DNA from: Oscillatoriales cyanobacterium CG2_30_40_61
GTDB taxonomy: Bacteria; Cyanobacteriota; Cyanobacteriia; Cyanobacteriales; Microcoleaceae
DNA length: 64,000 nt
Assembly: GCA_001873365.1 (NCBI GenBank)
Contig: MNYZ01000100.1
Coordinates: forward strand, 1 to 64,000
Reading direction: 5' to 3'
The notes below the pieces were generated by a model. The model saw nothing but the letters and a program-made list of their open reading frames with translations, had not been told where the DNA came from and made no database searches. Both the position numbers and the translations under genes were made by a program. Each line of letters starts with the position of its first letter. Positions within the stretch are counted from its first letter, which is position 1. Positions 54,399 through 64,000 of this stretch are shown piece by piece.

Positions 54399-54478
54399 GA
54401 TCCCCCCTAACCCCCCTTGGAAAGGGGGGAATTAGAGTTCAAAGTCCCCCTTGGGAAGGGGGATTTAGGGGGATCTAA
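54399..54478. repeat. CCCCCT/AGGGGG palindromic repeat
   Basis: GATCCCCCCTAACCCCCC and its inverse arms around TTCAAAGTCCCCC lie in the divergent 54137-54686 spacer between the subtilase and glutamate synthase genes. No gene or clear NtcA box is seen in the rest of that spacer. Confidence 0.7.
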
Positions 54479-54686
54479 TCTTGATCACTCAGTCTCAACT
54501 TAGCCCAAATGTATCCCAACAAACAGAACAATTTTTTGTTTTCCCCAACTCCCCTAACTCCCCCACAACTCCCCTGAACCAAGGTAAGCTGACATAATAG
54601 GTTTTTCCCTCCCTTAATGGGCCTTCGTTGCCCTCGGAGACAGTAAAGCCCTAGGTATCTACATTCATAACTCTAAATTGACTGCC

Positions 54687-57600
54687 ATGAATACTCACCA
54701 ATTCCCCGAAAAACAGGGTTTATACGATCCGCAATTTGAACACGACGCCTGCGGGGTCGGGTTTATTGTGCAGATGAAAGGCAAACAGTCCCACGATATT
54801 GTGGAACAGGGGTTAACTATCCTGCTCAACCTCGACCATCGCGGCGCCTGTGGTGCGGAAACCAATACCGGTGACGGGGCGGGAATTTTAATGCAACTCC
54901 CCCACAAGTTCCTAAAAAAAGTGGCGGCGGCACAGAATATTACCCTCCCCGCCCCTGGTGAATATGGTGTCGGGATGATGTACGCCTCCCCCGATACCAA
55001 CGCCAGGGAAAGCGGTCGCCGGATATTTGAGAAAATTGTGGCGGATGAAGGTCAACAGGTCTTGGGGTGGCGGGACGTACCGACCGATAACTCCTCCCTG
55101 GGAAATACTGCTAAAATGAGTGAACCCTTCATGCAGCAGGTGTTTATTCAACGGGGTTCGGGCTTAGTAGATGATTTAGCTTTTGAACGGAAATTGTATG
55201 TAATTCGCAAACGCGCCCATACCGAGATCCGGGTGACTCAGGTTGACACCTATTTGTATTTGTCGAGTCTCTCCTGTCGGACAATGGTGTATAAGGGGAT
55301 GCTGATGACTATGCAGGTGGGTGAGTATTACCCCGAACTCCATGATCCCGATATGGAAAGTGCTTTGGCGTTGGTTCACTCGCGCTTCAGTACCAATACT
55401 TTCCCCAGTTGGGAACGTTCCCACCCCTATCGTTATATTGCCCATAACGGGGAAATTAATACCCTGCGGGGCAATATTAACTGGATGACCGCCCGCGGGT
55501 CGATGTTGGAGTCGGAATTGTTTGGGGAGGATCTGAAAAAAATTCAACCCGTGATCAATATTAACGGTAGCGATTCTACCATTTTTGATAATGCCCTAGA
55601 ATTGTTAGTCTTGGCAGGGCGATCGCTTCCCCATGCGGTGATGATGATGATCCCCGAACCTTGGACGGCCCACGAGTCCATGAGTGATGAGAAAAAGGCA
55701 TTTTATGAATACCATTCCTGCTTAATGGAACCTTGGGATGGCCCGGCTTCCATTGCCTTTACCGATGGCACGATGATGGGGGCTGTCCTTGACCGTAACG
55801 GTTTAAGGCCCTCCCGCTATTATGTTACTAAGGATGATCTAGTGATTATGGCGTCGGAGGCCGGAGTCCTACCCATTGAACCCGAACGAGTTGCCTATAA
55901 GGGCCGTTTGCAACCCGGGCGGATGTTCCTGGTGGATATGGAACAGGGGCGGATCATTGCCGATGAGGAAATTAAAACCAAAATCGCCACGGAACAGCCC
56001 TATCGGGACTGGATCAACCAGAATATGGTGGAATTGGGCAACCTGAAAGACCCCGATAATGTAGAGACGTTGCATGCAACGTCTCTACAGGAGAATTTAG
56101 TCCAACTACAAACGGCCTTTGGTTATACCTTTGAGGATCTGCGCCTGCTGTTAACTCCCATGGCCCGGGATGGGGTAGAGGCGGTGGGTTCCATGGGAAC
56201 CGATACCCCCTTAGCGGTGTTATCCGATCGCCCCAAACTGCTTTATGATTATTTTCAACAACTGTTTGCCCAAGTCACAAACCCCCCCATTGACTCCATT
56301 CGGGAGGAAATTATCACCTCGGCCGAAACTACTATCGGGGCGGAACGCAACCTGTTAAAACCCGAGCCGGAAAGTTGCCACCTGATCGAACTGAAAAGCC
56401 CCATTCTCACTAACGCTGAATTGGCTAAACTTAAATTTGTGAATGAAGACGGTTTTCAAGCCGTTACCCTGCCGATTCTATTTAACCCCAAAGATGGGGT
56501 AAAAGGCTTAGAAGCGGTGATGGAGGGGATTTTTGCCCAGGCTGATCAAGCAATTGAAAGTGGGGTGAACCTGTTGGTTTTGAGCGATCGCGGAGTTAAC
56601 CAGGAAAACGCCCCCATCCCGGCCCTGTTAGCAGTATCGGGTTTACATCACCATTTAATTCGTCAAGAGACTCGCACCCGGGTGGGCTTGATCCTCGAAT
56701 CCGGTGAACCCCGAGAAGTCCATCATTATGCCCTTTTAGTCGGTTATGGCTGCGGGGCAATTAATCCCTATATGGCGTTTGAAAGTATCCACGATATGAT
56801 CTCTCAAGGATTATTAGTCGGTGTGGACGACAAAACCGCCTGTAAGAATTACGTCAAAGCTGCTACAAAAGGGGTAGTTAAAGTTGCTTCAAAAATCGGG
56901 ATTTCCACCTTACAAAGTTATCGCGGAGCTCAAATTTTTGAGGCTATTGGGTTAAATCAATCGGTGATTGATCGATACTTTAGTTGGACGGCTACTCGGA
57001 TTGAAGGGGCTGATTTAGATGTTATTGCTCAAGAAGCAATCTTACGCCATACCCATGCTTTCCCCAACCAACCGGGGGATAAAACCCATACCCTAGATGT
57101 GGGGGGTGAATATCAATGGCGTAAGGAAGGAGAAGCCCATTTATTAAGCCCGGAGGCGATTCATTCCCTACAGAAAGCGGTGCGACTGGGGGATTATGAA
57201 TTGTTCAAAAAATACGCCCAGTTGGTGAATGAACAAAATCAAAAATATTTCACCCTGCGCGGCTTATTGCAATTTAAAGATCGTCAACCGATTCCGTTAG
57301 AAGAAGTCGAACCCATTGAAGCGATTATGAAGCGCTTTAAAACCGGGGCGATGAGTTATGGCTCGATTTCTAAGGAAGCCCATGAAACCTTAGCGATCGC
57401 CATGAATCGGATTGGTGGTAAGTCTAACACAGGAGAAGGCGGCGAAGACCCAGAACGTTACACCTGGACAAACGAACAGGGGGACTCGAAAAATAGCGCC
57501 ATTAAGCAAGTCGCCTCCGGTCGGTTTGGGGTAACGAGTTTGTACCTTTCCCAAGCTAAGGAAATTCAAATCAAAATGGCACAGGGGGCGAAACCCGGAG

Positions 57601-59291
57601 AAGGGGGACAACTCCCCGGACGTAAGGTTTATCCGCCCATTGCCAAAGTTCGCCACTCAACTCCGGGCGTGGGTTTGATTTCCCCCCCTCCTCACCATGA
57701 TATTTATTCGATTGAGGACTTAGCCGAATTAATCCATGATTTGAAAAATGCGAATCGCAAAGCGCGGGTAAGTGTGAAATTAGTCTCGGAAGTCGGAGTC
57801 GGAACCATTGCCGCCGGGGTGGCTAAAGCCCATGCTGATGTGGTTTTAATCTCCGGTTTTGATGGTGGCACGGGGGCATCTCCCCAAACCTCGATTAAAC
57901 ACGCCGGACTGCCTTGGGAATTGGGGTTAGCAGAAACCCATCAAACTCTGGTGTTGAATAATTTGCGATCGCGCATAGCAGTTGAAACCGATGGTCAGAT
58001 GAAAACCGGCCGGGATGTGGTGGTGGCGGCGTTGTTAGGGGCCGAGGAATTTGGCTTTTCAACCGCCCCGTTAGTTACCTTGGGTTGTATTATGATGCGG
58101 GTGTGCCACCTGAATACCTGCCCCGTAGGTATCGCCACCCAAAACCCCCAACTGCGGGAAAGCTTTTCCGGTGATCCTGAGTATACCGTTAACTTCATGA
58201 AGTTCATCGCCCAGGAAGTCCGAGAACTCATGGCCCAGTTAGGTTTCCGCAGCTTAACGGAAATGGTGGGACGGACGGATATTTTGGAAGGCAAGAAGGC
58301 CGTTGACCATTGGAAAGCCAAGGGAATTGACCTCTCTAAAATCCTTTATCAACCGCAAGTTGGGGAGGATATCGGCCGTTACTGTCAGATTCCCCAGGAT
58401 CACGGCTTAGATAAATCTATGGATATCACCGTGTTACTGGATTTGTGCAAACCCGCTATTGAGAAGGGTGAGAAGGTTGAAGCGACCCTACCGATTAAAA
58501 ATATTAACCGGGCGGTGGGGACGATTTTGGGCAATGAAATCACTAAAAACCATTGGCAAGGTTTACCGGAAGATACGGTGCATCTGCATTTCCAAGGCAG
58601 TGCGGGTCAAAGTTTTGGGGCTTTTGTTCCCAAGGGTGTGACCTTGGAATTAGAAGGGGATGCTAACGACTATGTGGGCAAGGGATTAAGCGGAGGTAAA
58701 ATTATTATTTATCCTCCGGCAGCTTCCACTTTTATCCCTGAAGATAACATCATTATCGGCAATGTGGCATTATATGGCGCAACCCTTGGGGAAGTCTATA
58801 TCCGAGGGTTAGCGGGTGAACGTTTTGGGGTGCGTAACTCCGGCGTGAATGCCGTTGTGGAGGGTGTGGGAGATCACGGTTGTGAATATATGACCGGAGG
58901 CAAGGTCGTTGTCCTCGGTGCGACCGGACGTAACTTTGCGGCGGGGATGAGTGGCGGGATTGCCTATATCTTCGATGAAACCGGAGATTTTGCCACCCGT
59001 TGCAATACGTCTATGGCGGATTTAGAAAAGTTGGAAGACCCGGAAGAAATTAATCAGGTTTATCAACTTATTGCTAAACACGCGGAGTATACCAAGAGTC
59101 AAAAAGCGCTGAAAATTTTGGCAAATTGGACGGAAATGATTCCGACGTTTGTTAAAGTGATTCCCCGGGATTATAAGCGGGTTTTGGAAGCATTAAAAGA
59201 GGCTGAAAAATCCGGTTTAACGGGGGATGATGCGTTAACGGCGGCGTTTGAAGCTAATTCCCGTGATGTGGCGCGGGTTGGCGGAAGTTAA
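54687..59291 (+). CDS. gltS: ferredoxin-dependent glutamate synthase
   Basis: Makes two glutamates from glutamine and 2-oxoglutarate with reduced ferredoxin; with glutamine synthetase it assimilates ammonium. ATG 54687 is preferred over TTG 54678. The N-terminal propeptide ends before Cys22 (HDACGVGFI), the nucleophile of the glutaminase domain. The central domain, the FMN/[3Fe-4S] domain with [15 protein letters not shown], and a GXGXG-type C-terminal beta-helix (about 1270-1500) follow. The enzyme is 1534 residues. A perfect 28-nt palindrome is inserted in frame at 56061-56088, adding about nine residues (VETLHATSL) in the central linker. Confidence 0.96.
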   Translation: MNTHQFPEKQGLYDPQFEHDACGVGFIVQMKGKQSHDIVEQGLTILLNLDHRGACGAETNTGDGAGILMQLPHKFLKKVAAAQNITLPAPGEYGVGMMYASPDTNARESGRRIFEKIVADEGQQVLGWRDVPTDNSSLGNTAKMSEPFMQQVFIQRGSGLVDDLAFERKLYVIRKRAHTEIRVTQVDTYLYLSSLSCRTMVYKGMLMTMQVGEYYPELHDPDMESALALVHSRFSTNTFPSWERSHPYRYIAHNGEINTLRGNINWMTARGSMLESELFGEDLKKIQPVININGSDSTIFDNALELLVLAGRSLPHAVMMMIPEPWTAHESMSDEKKAFYEYHSCLMEPWDGPASIAFTDGTMMGAVLDRNGLRPSRYYVTKDDLVIMASEAGVLPIEPERVAYKGRLQPGRMFLVDMEQGRIIADEEIKTKIATEQPYRDWINQNMVELGNLKDPDNVETLHATSLQENLVQLQTAFGYTFEDLRLLLTPMARDGVEAVGSMGTDTPLAVLSDRPKLLYDYFQQLFAQVTNPPIDSIREEIITSAETTIGAERNLLKPEPESCHLIELKSPILTNAELAKLKFVNEDGFQAVTLPILFNPKDGVKGLEAVMEGIFAQADQAIESGVNLLVLSDRGVNQENAPIPALLAVSGLHHHLIRQETRTRVGLILESGEPREVHHYALLVGYGCGAINPYMAFESIHDMISQGLLVGVDDKTACKNYVKAATKGVVKVASKIGISTLQSYRGAQIFEAIGLNQSVIDRYFSWTATRIEGADLDVIAQEAILRHTHAFPNQPGDKTHTLDVGGEYQWRKEGEAHLLSPEAIHSLQKAVRLGDYELFKKYAQLVNEQNQKYFTLRGLLQFKDRQPIPLEEVEPIEAIMKRFKTGAMSYGSISKEAHETLAIAMNRIGGKSNTGEGGEDPERYTWTNEQGDSKNSAIKQVASGRFGVTSLYLSQAKEIQIKMAQGAKPGEGGQLPGRKVYPPIAKVRHSTPGVGLISPPPHHDIYSIEDLAELIHDLKNANRKARVSVKLVSEVGVGTIAAGVAKAHADVVLISGFDGGTGASPQTSIKHAGLPWELGLAETHQTLVLNNLRSRIAVETDGQMKTGRDVVVAALLGAEEFGFSTAPLVTLGCIMMRVCHLNTCPVGIATQNPQLRESFSGDPEYTVNFMKFIAQEVRELMAQLGFRSLTEMVGRTDILEGKKAVDHWKAKGIDLSKILYQPQVGEDIGRYCQIPQDHGLDKSMDITVLLDLCKPAIEKGEKVEATLPIKNINRAVGTILGNEITKNHWQGLPEDTVHLHFQGSAGQSFGAFVPKGVTLELEGDANDYVGKGLSGGKIIIYPPAASTFIPEDNIIIGNVALYGATLGEVYIRGLAGERFGVRNSGVNAVVEGVGDHGCEYMTGGKVVVLGATGRNFAAGMSGGIAYIFDETGDFATRCNTSMADLEKLEDPEEINQVYQLIAKHAEYTKSQKALKILANWTEMIPTFVKVIPRDYKRVLEALKEAEKSGLTGDDALTAAFEANSRDVARVGGS
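56061..56088. repeat. perfect palindrome inside the glutamate synthase gene
   Basis: The arms GTAGAGACGTTGCA and TGCAACGTCTCTAC meet at the centre with no loop. The sequence is in frame and is translated. A related palindrome lies in the spacer at 38997-39026. Confidence 0.85.
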
Positions 59292-59297
59292 GTTAGA

Positions 59298-59478
59298 GAA
59301 ACCAGGTTTCTCCATAAATTGTGGGGGTCAGAAACCGGGTTTCTCCATAAATTGTGGGGGTCAGAAACCGGGTTTCTCCATAAATCTCTGTTGGCAAACA
59401 AAGGTTATGGCAGAAACCGGGTTTCTCCATAAATTGTGGGGGTCAGAAACCGGGTTTCTCCATAAATCTCTGTGGGAT
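59298..59478. repeat. 33-bp tandem repeat with GAAACCGGGTTTC core
   Basis: Five units start at 59298, 59331, 59364, 59413 and 59446. Each begins GAAACCGGGTTTCTCC, with a 16-bp longer gap between the third and fourth. It lies right after the glutamate synthase stop and may form hairpins that protect or end the mRNA. No gene is present up to 59639. Confidence 0.85.
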
Positions 59479-59639
59479 AATAGCGATCTCCCTTAAAAGT
59501 TTGACTTGATTAATCTTATTATTATTCTATCCTAAAGTCTGATCAATTCTGTCAATAGTATAACCGTTATTAACAGAAAAGATCCAGGCTAAAATATACG
59601 GTTAAATAACTTAATTGCTGATTAAGCAATCAAACTATT

Positions 59640-60590
59640 TTAAGGTTTAATCGCAATAAGGGTACGATGGCGAGGGTCACTGGGAATGGTTATTTTATAA
59701 TCAAACCCCACATCCTTTAAGGTTGCTTCCACATCAAAGGTATAATATTCATCACTCCAAGGTTCGGTACTTTTCATCAGAATAAATAACGCTGGAGGTA
59801 AATTCTGAATTACTTCTGATTTGGGGTTATTATCCACAATAGCTAAACAACCGCCCGGACGTAAAATTCTCAATGCTTCTTGAAAGATTTCTCTACTAGG
59901 TTGGTTCGGGAGTTCATGCAATAGAAATTGCAGGGTAACAACATCAAAACTATTATCGGCAAAACTGGTATTTTCCGCCAATTCCTGTCTCCATTCAGCG
60001 ATTTCTCCCCGGGTATCTCGGACTTTTGCCACCGCTAACATATAGGGTGATAAATCTAATCCCACCGTCTTAATATTATCACCATATTTCTGTGCTAAAT
60101 AGCGATGTAAGGGTAGGGTAGACATCCCCACAGAACAACCGATATCTAACACATTTTCCACCCGTTCAGGACAATATTGGCCGAGGATTTCATGGAAACT
60201 AGAACGCAACCGATGTTCGGCGGTTTCCCAGGTAATTTGTTCTTTTGGCCAGACTCGCAGACCCATGGCTTTTGTGGCGGGTTCGGCTTCAAAAGCGGCT
60301 AACCAACAGAGATTTCCCTGGTCATAAGCATGAAAAGGAACTTGATAATATTCCGGGTATTTAATATTAGAATTGGTGACAGTTTTTAAGAGTTCTTTTA
60401 CTTCTGAGTTGTCTAATTCTTGGCAGGTTTTCCGCCAAGGAACTCCATTTTTTTCGGCGGTTTTAATTAAAACTTGTCTGGCTTGCAGTTTCATCAAACT
60501 ATAAAGCGGTTTGGTTTGGATTAAAACGTTAACAATTTTAGACAGAAAATCTTCTCCTGCCCAGTCTGGTTTAAGTTTGGTGTTAATCAT
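59640..60590 (-). CDS. class I SAM-dependent methyltransferase
   Basis: A 316-residue enzyme. Motif I VLDIGCSVGMS (about 148-158), the acidic end VGLDLSPYM (about 175-183), DNSFDVVTLQFLLHE and LRPGGCLAIVDNNP are the Rossmann-type methyltransferase set (Methyltransf_11/25). An N-terminal helical region (about 1-130) is extra and may bind the substrate. The substrate is unknown. It is alone on the minus strand. Confidence 0.85.
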   Translation of the reverse strand: MINTKLKPDWAGEDFLSKIVNVLIQTKPLYSLMKLQARQVLIKTAEKNGVPWRKTCQELDNSEVKELLKTVTNSNIKYPEYYQVPFHAYDQGNLCWLAAFEAEPATKAMGLRVWPKEQITWETAEHRLRSSFHEILGQYCPERVENVLDIGCSVGMSTLPLHRYLAQKYGDNIKTVGLDLSPYMLAVAKVRDTRGEIAEWRQELAENTSFADNSFDVVTLQFLLHELPNQPSREIFQEALRILRPGGCLAIVDNNPKSEVIQNLPPALFILMKSTEPWSDEYYTFDVEATLKDVGFDYKITIPSDPRHRTLIAIKP

Positions 60591-60645
60591 GGTTTAAAAA
60601 TGGTTGAAGACAAGGATTAATTTATCATGAAATGTTTCACTAAAT

Positions 60646-62271
60646 TTAATCAGTGTATCCTGTTTGTTTTAACCATTGGCGAAGTTGAGTAAAAAATTGG
60701 TTTCTATCGGAGTTTTGATAAAGTTCTTCAACGGTTTTCCATCCGCTATCCGATTGACCTAGTAAATACTGTTGGGCTAAATAGGCGGCTAAAACTCCTT
60801 TTAAATCTTGTTTGAGGCGACTCCGTTTATTAACTTCTTGCAATAAAGCCGAGTTATGTTCTTTGATTAATTCAGCATATTGTCGAGTCACATCTTGCCA
60901 TTCTCCAAACTGATATTTAAAAATCTGTAATGGCAATTGTTCCGGGGAATAGACTTGAAATTCTTGGCTAAATCTTTGGTCATAGTGGATTAAAATTGGG
61001 TTGTCTTGGTTGTCTGTTTTGAGTTGATAGGGAATTAAACCCCATTTTTGTTGTAAATCTCGATATTCTTTTTTAATCGGACTATAGCGATAAATTACAG
61101 AATAGTAACCCTGGAGATTGTTTTCTCCCTCTACTAACAAATCTACTAAAATTTCGGGTTCTTTATCATTATCTAAATCTAGGATTTTAAAATCAATTAC
61201 CCTGGCTGTTTTCACTGTTTTAATCCCAGGACTTGATAAGTTTGCCATGGAAATAACATCTTCGGAAATCAACTCTCCTCGGCGGATAATTTTAATTTGC
61301 ATCACCTGAATTGTACTATTAGAATCTGCTAATAATTCGGCTTGAATCTCTCCTAATGTTACGGTTTTTTGGACTTTCAAATCTTTGATATCTGGAGCAG
61401 AATTAGGCCTTGATTCAATGGGATGCGGGGTTTGTGGTTGCATAGTCACAGCCGGAGTTGCCCGGGTAGGTTTGGGCTCTGAACTTACGGCTGGAGCATC
61501 AGAAATTGAGACTCTGGCAATATATTGAGTCGGGACTAATGCCTTAGTTTTATCTTCAGAAATTGCTTGACAAATTAAGGTGGCAACCTCCGCCCGAGTC
61601 GCAGGTTTATTAGGATTTAATCGTCGGACATTGGGATAATTCACAACTAACCAATTTTCCGTTGCGGTTGCCATCGCTTGTTTTCCATATTCAGGAATAT
61701 CAGCAGCATCATCAAAAAGTTTGGTTAGTTGTTGTGTGGCAATTTGACTAGATTTATAATCTAAACCATTAACAACCGCTACGAAAGCCTGTATCCTCGG
61801 AATATTTAATAAAGGATTAAAAACACTGCCTAAATATCCTGACATAAACCCTTTTTGATTCACAGTTTGAATGGCACTATAAGCCCAAAAATCCGTGGGA
61901 ACATCGACAAAATCCATAGCTTTTTCACTGCGAGGAATTTTAGGAAAAGCTTGATTTATAATTGCCGCAAATTCAGCCCGAGTAACCGGACTATCGGGGC
62001 GAAAGGTATCATCTTCATAATAGCCTTTAATAATATTTTTTTGAGCTAAATTCTCAATACAGTTTTGTGCCCAATGACCTTTAATATCTGAAAAATTTCC
62101 AGAATTTTCGGCAGCAATAACATTAACCAAAGGTAAATATTTATGGGTAATAATAATGCCTAAAGCCATAATAAAAAACAACTTAAAAGCAGACCGATTA
62201 GCAAGCCATTTTAGGGGTAAAAAAGCCATGAATTTTCCAGACTTAAAATAGGACACAATTTTAGATTTCAT
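60646..62271 (-). CDS. SLH-domain surface protein
   Basis: A 541-residue exported protein. A hydrophobic segment (about 30-55) serves as signal or anchor. Three S-layer-homology units follow (FSDIKGHWAQNCIENLAQKN, FVDVPTDFWAYSAIQTVNQK and a third degenerate one to about 235), with TRAEFAAIINQAF motifs. A Pro/Thr linker and a C-terminal domain (about 300-540) without a recognised family complete it. SLH units bind cell-wall polymers. AAAAGGAAA lies before the ATG. It begins 12 bp after the FG-GAP gene stop, so the two form an operon. Confidence 0.85.
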   Translation of the reverse strand: MKSKIVSYFKSGKFMAFLPLKWLANRSAFKLFFIMALGIIITHKYLPLVNVIAAENSGNFSDIKGHWAQNCIENLAQKNIIKGYYEDDTFRPDSPVTRAEFAAIINQAFPKIPRSEKAMDFVDVPTDFWAYSAIQTVNQKGFMSGYLGSVFNPLLNIPRIQAFVAVVNGLDYKSSQIATQQLTKLFDDAADIPEYGKQAMATATENWLVVNYPNVRRLNPNKPATRAEVATLICQAISEDKTKALVPTQYIARVSISDAPAVSSEPKPTRATPAVTMQPQTPHPIESRPNSAPDIKDLKVQKTVTLGEIQAELLADSNSTIQVMQIKIIRRGELISEDVISMANLSSPGIKTVKTARVIDFKILDLDNDKEPEILVDLLVEGENNLQGYYSVIYRYSPIKKEYRDLQQKWGLIPYQLKTDNQDNPILIHYDQRFSQEFQVYSPEQLPLQIFKYQFGEWQDVTRQYAELIKEHNSALLQEVNKRSRLKQDLKGVLAAYLAQQYLLGQSDSGWKTVEELYQNSDRNQFFTQLRQWLKQTGYTD

Positions 62272-62283
62272 AATTTTCCTTTT

Positions 62284-64000
62284 TTAAATGAATTGAAAAA
62301 CAGCACCTGCACTCGGTAAGGTGATATCTAAATCAGGAGCACCCACTAAGATGAGATTACCCACACTAGCAACAGATGTTCCAAAATTCAAGTCGGTATC
62401 CGTATTATCCGTAACCGGACTTAAATAATTTTGCACTAAATTTCCGGTTCTTAATTCATAGCGGAATGTTCCTCCTGAGTTTCCTAATCCATAGCCTGGA
62501 GAACCAATCAAAACCTCATTTCCCATCAAAGCTAAGGCTTGACCAAATTGATTAAATTCCTCCACTTTAGGAGCATTATAACGTTGTAAAACCGCTCCGG
62601 TAATCCCATCGAATAAAAAGGCAATTCCTCCATCTGTTCCCCCTTGGTCGTCTCCTGGCGCACCGATTAAAATATCTCGACCAATTCCTGTCCAGGCGAC
62701 GGAATAGCCAAAATTATCTAACCCCGGATTGGGATTTCTAAAGGTTTGTAAAAGCTGTCCAGTTACACTATCAAAAATATAGGCTTCACCGGGTTTTTCT
62801 CCCCCGGTTGGGGTTAAACTAGCCGGTGCTCCAATTAATACCCTATCTGCACCCACAGCCGCCACGGACGCACCAAAAAAATCGTTAACTTCAGGGTTAG
62901 GATTGAAAAAAGTTTGTAATATTTGACCCGTATTACCATCAAATAAATAGGCGATGCCTACGGCGGAATCATTAGGAGCACCGACAATAATATTATTACC
63001 TAAACTAGCAACGGCATAGCCAAATAAATCAAACACCTTGGGGTTAGGATTATTAATAGTTAAATAGGGTGTTCCGGTGGCGGTACTAAACCCATAAACT
63101 GCCCCAGAATTAGGAACTAAACTACTATCTTGAGGTGCACCAATAATAATATTATCTTGTGAAGTTGTAGCCACGGATTGACCAAATTTTGAAGTTCCCG
63201 CCGATGGAGAAGGGTTACTAAAATTTAAGGTGGGTTGTTGTAGGGTGAGATCGAATAAATAGGCGATGCCTTGATTATTAGTTTGACCGGGGGCGGTGAT
63301 GGCGACAAAATTATTTCCTAACCCCGATAAACGGGAACCAAATTGAGCATTAGTTTCAGGAATGGGATTAACTAAACTTGCTAAGGCTGAGGGAGGAATT
63401 TCATCATCTATAATGTCTAAAATTGCTTGATTCGGTGTGCTAATTTGAGCAAAATTAGTCGGATTTTCTAAGGTTAAAAGTAAGTTGGCTGAATAATTAG
63501 GAATATTATTATTAATAATGGGAATATTAATGATTTTAGGTTCCATATCCCCGTTAGCAAAGTTAACAAGAATGGGTGTGGTATCTACTTGATTTCCCGT
63601 TGGTGTGAAGCGAGTGGGAACCGGAACAACAGTAACGCTAATTTCTCCATCATTTCCACTATTTCTAACTACCGTAATCGGATTAACAGGAGTTCCATTT
63701 TCATTCACTGCAAATTGTTCGGAATTGAAGGCAATAGACCCCGGAATAATAAAATTAGAACGATTAATTTGATCGGTTTTAATACTTTGTAAAACCGTAA
63801 CAATTTCCCCGGATTTAGTTTCTAAAATTGTACTATTTTCATTTCTAGGATCGGGTTTAAGGATTAAATCATCAAAACCCAAATCCCCAGTTAAAAGAAT
63901 AATATCTTCCCCAGGTTTAAAGTCTACAATAACATCTGATAATTCCAGATTATTACTTAAATTATTACTATCTAAAACAAAAATATCTTTCCCTTCTCCC
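62284..64000 (-). CDS. Calx-beta/FG-GAP repeat protein, 5' end beyond the window
   Basis: The frame is open to the right edge, so the gene is partial here. The visible 571 codons start GEGKDIFVLDSNNLSNNLEL, an RTX/hemolysin-like end segment, then a Calx-beta domain (IAFNSEQFAVNENGTPVNPI) and about seven FG-GAP-like beta-propeller units such as NDFFGASVAAVGADRVLIGA. The reading MGFDDLI is an internal TTG and not the true start. A large extracellular adhesion or matrix protein is likely. It precedes the SLH gene by 12 bp. Confidence 0.8.
   Translation of the reverse strand, partial: GEGKDIFVLDSNNLSNNLELSDVIVDFKPGEDIILLTGDLGFDDLILKPDPRNENSTILETKSGEIVTVLQSIKTDQINRSNFIIPGSIAFNSEQFAVNENGTPVNPITVVRNSGNDGEISVTVVPVPTRFTPTGNQVDTTPILVNFANGDMEPKIINIPIINNNIPNYSANLLLTLENPTNFAQISTPNQAILDIIDDEIPPSALASLVNPIPETNAQFGSRLSGLGNNFVAITAPGQTNNQGIAYLFDLTLQQPTLNFSNPSPSAGTSKFGQSVATTSQDNIIIGAPQDSSLVPNSGAVYGFSTATGTPYLTINNPNPKVFDLFGYAVASLGNNIIVGAPNDSAVGIAYLFDGNTGQILQTFFNPNPEVNDFFGASVAAVGADRVLIGAPASLTPTGGEKPGEAYIFDSVTGQLLQTFRNPNPGLDNFGYSVAWTGIGRDILIGAPGDDQGGTDGGIAFLFDGITGAVLQRYNAPKVEEFNQFGQALALMGNEVLIGSPGYGLGNSGGTFRYELRTGNLVQNYLSPVTDNTDTDLNFGTSVASVGNLILVGAPDLDITLPSAGAVFQFI

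Noticed and set aside
54580-54600. NtcA box before glutamate synthase
   Set aside because: GTA-N8-TAA (GTAAGCTGACATAA) misses the final C, and no -10 at the usual distance follows.
54618-54660. Glutamine riboswitch (glnA motif) before glutamate synthase
   Set aside because: TTCGTTGCC and GGAGACAG recall parts of the motif, but the conserved GACGGAAGTAGG core is not present and no closing stem was evident.
59298-59478. CRISPR-like regular repeats
   Set aside because: Units are adjacent tandem copies without unique spacers, and the repeat is the dispersed GAAACCGGGTTTC palindrome found elsewhere. No cas genes are nearby.
59248-59496. 82-codon open frame with KPGFSINCGGQ repeats
   Set aside because: It is a translation of the 33-bp tandem repeat and overlaps the end of glutamate synthase.

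Overview
The window looks like chromosomal DNA from a filamentous, non-heterocystous cyanobacterium of the Oscillatoriales, with Planktothrix or a close relative as the best guess. Genes pointing to a cyanobacterium are ferredoxin-dependent glutamate synthase, cyanophycin synthetase, a PAM68-like photosystem II assembly factor, a HetP-family protein and a PEP-CTERM protein. The DNA supports this: AT-rich spacers, GCGATCGC (HIP1) sites, and abundant dispersed repeats of the kinds GAAACCGGGTTTC, CCCCCTAAATCCCCC and AGGACTTACGCA. I could not run a search, so the genus is an inference.

Layout. 0-5 kb: a PilB-like N-terminal-domain protein, a surface protein, aroF, and the rpsO/PAM68-like pair. 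5-8 kb: a broken TPR gene, a rearranged small toxin-antitoxin-like pair and a PEP-CTERM protein. 8-16 kb is the most interesting block: a peptide-export locus with a HetC-like C39-peptidase ABC transporter, an HlyD adaptor, a HetP-family protein, a PpiC/SurA-like isomerase and three tiny genes, at least one of which has a double-glycine leader. Four copies of one palindrome, TGCCA-N3-TGGCA, lie in the spacers of this block, each about 28-31 bp from a -10-like hexamer. 16-28 kb: GH1 glycosidase, DUF362 and DUF2949 proteins, a large NB-ARC/WD40 protein, an unknown 409-residue protein and a 2Fe-2S ferredoxin-like protein. 27.3-28.7 kb holds a 338-bp direct repeat; one copy precedes an unknown gene and the other precedes transketolase. 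28-44 kb: tkt, ftsW, a histidine kinase, cyanophycin synthetase, a PulC/PilP-like protein, a TIGR04376 protein, and a membrane/glycosyltransferase gene run. 44-54 kb: LRR, patatin and small secreted proteins, a truncated NB-ARC gene, recR with no usable start codon, an Uma2 protein and a subtilase with RTX repeats. 54-64 kb: glutamate synthase, a methyltransferase, an SLH protein and a partial Calx-beta/FG-GAP protein that runs off the right edge.

How the parts work together. The 8-16 kb block reads as one secretion system. The small peptides would be the cargo, the C39 domain would remove their leaders, the ABC core and HlyD would move them across the envelope, and the PpiC-like protein may help folding or maturation. 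The shared palindrome suggests one transcription factor controls cargo and exporter together. Elsewhere, several genes bear scars of small repeat insertions (glutamate synthase, Uma2, recR, NB-ARC), so short mobile repeats appear to be a main source of gene change here. I found no rRNA, no convincing tRNA, no CRISPR array and no transposase gene.
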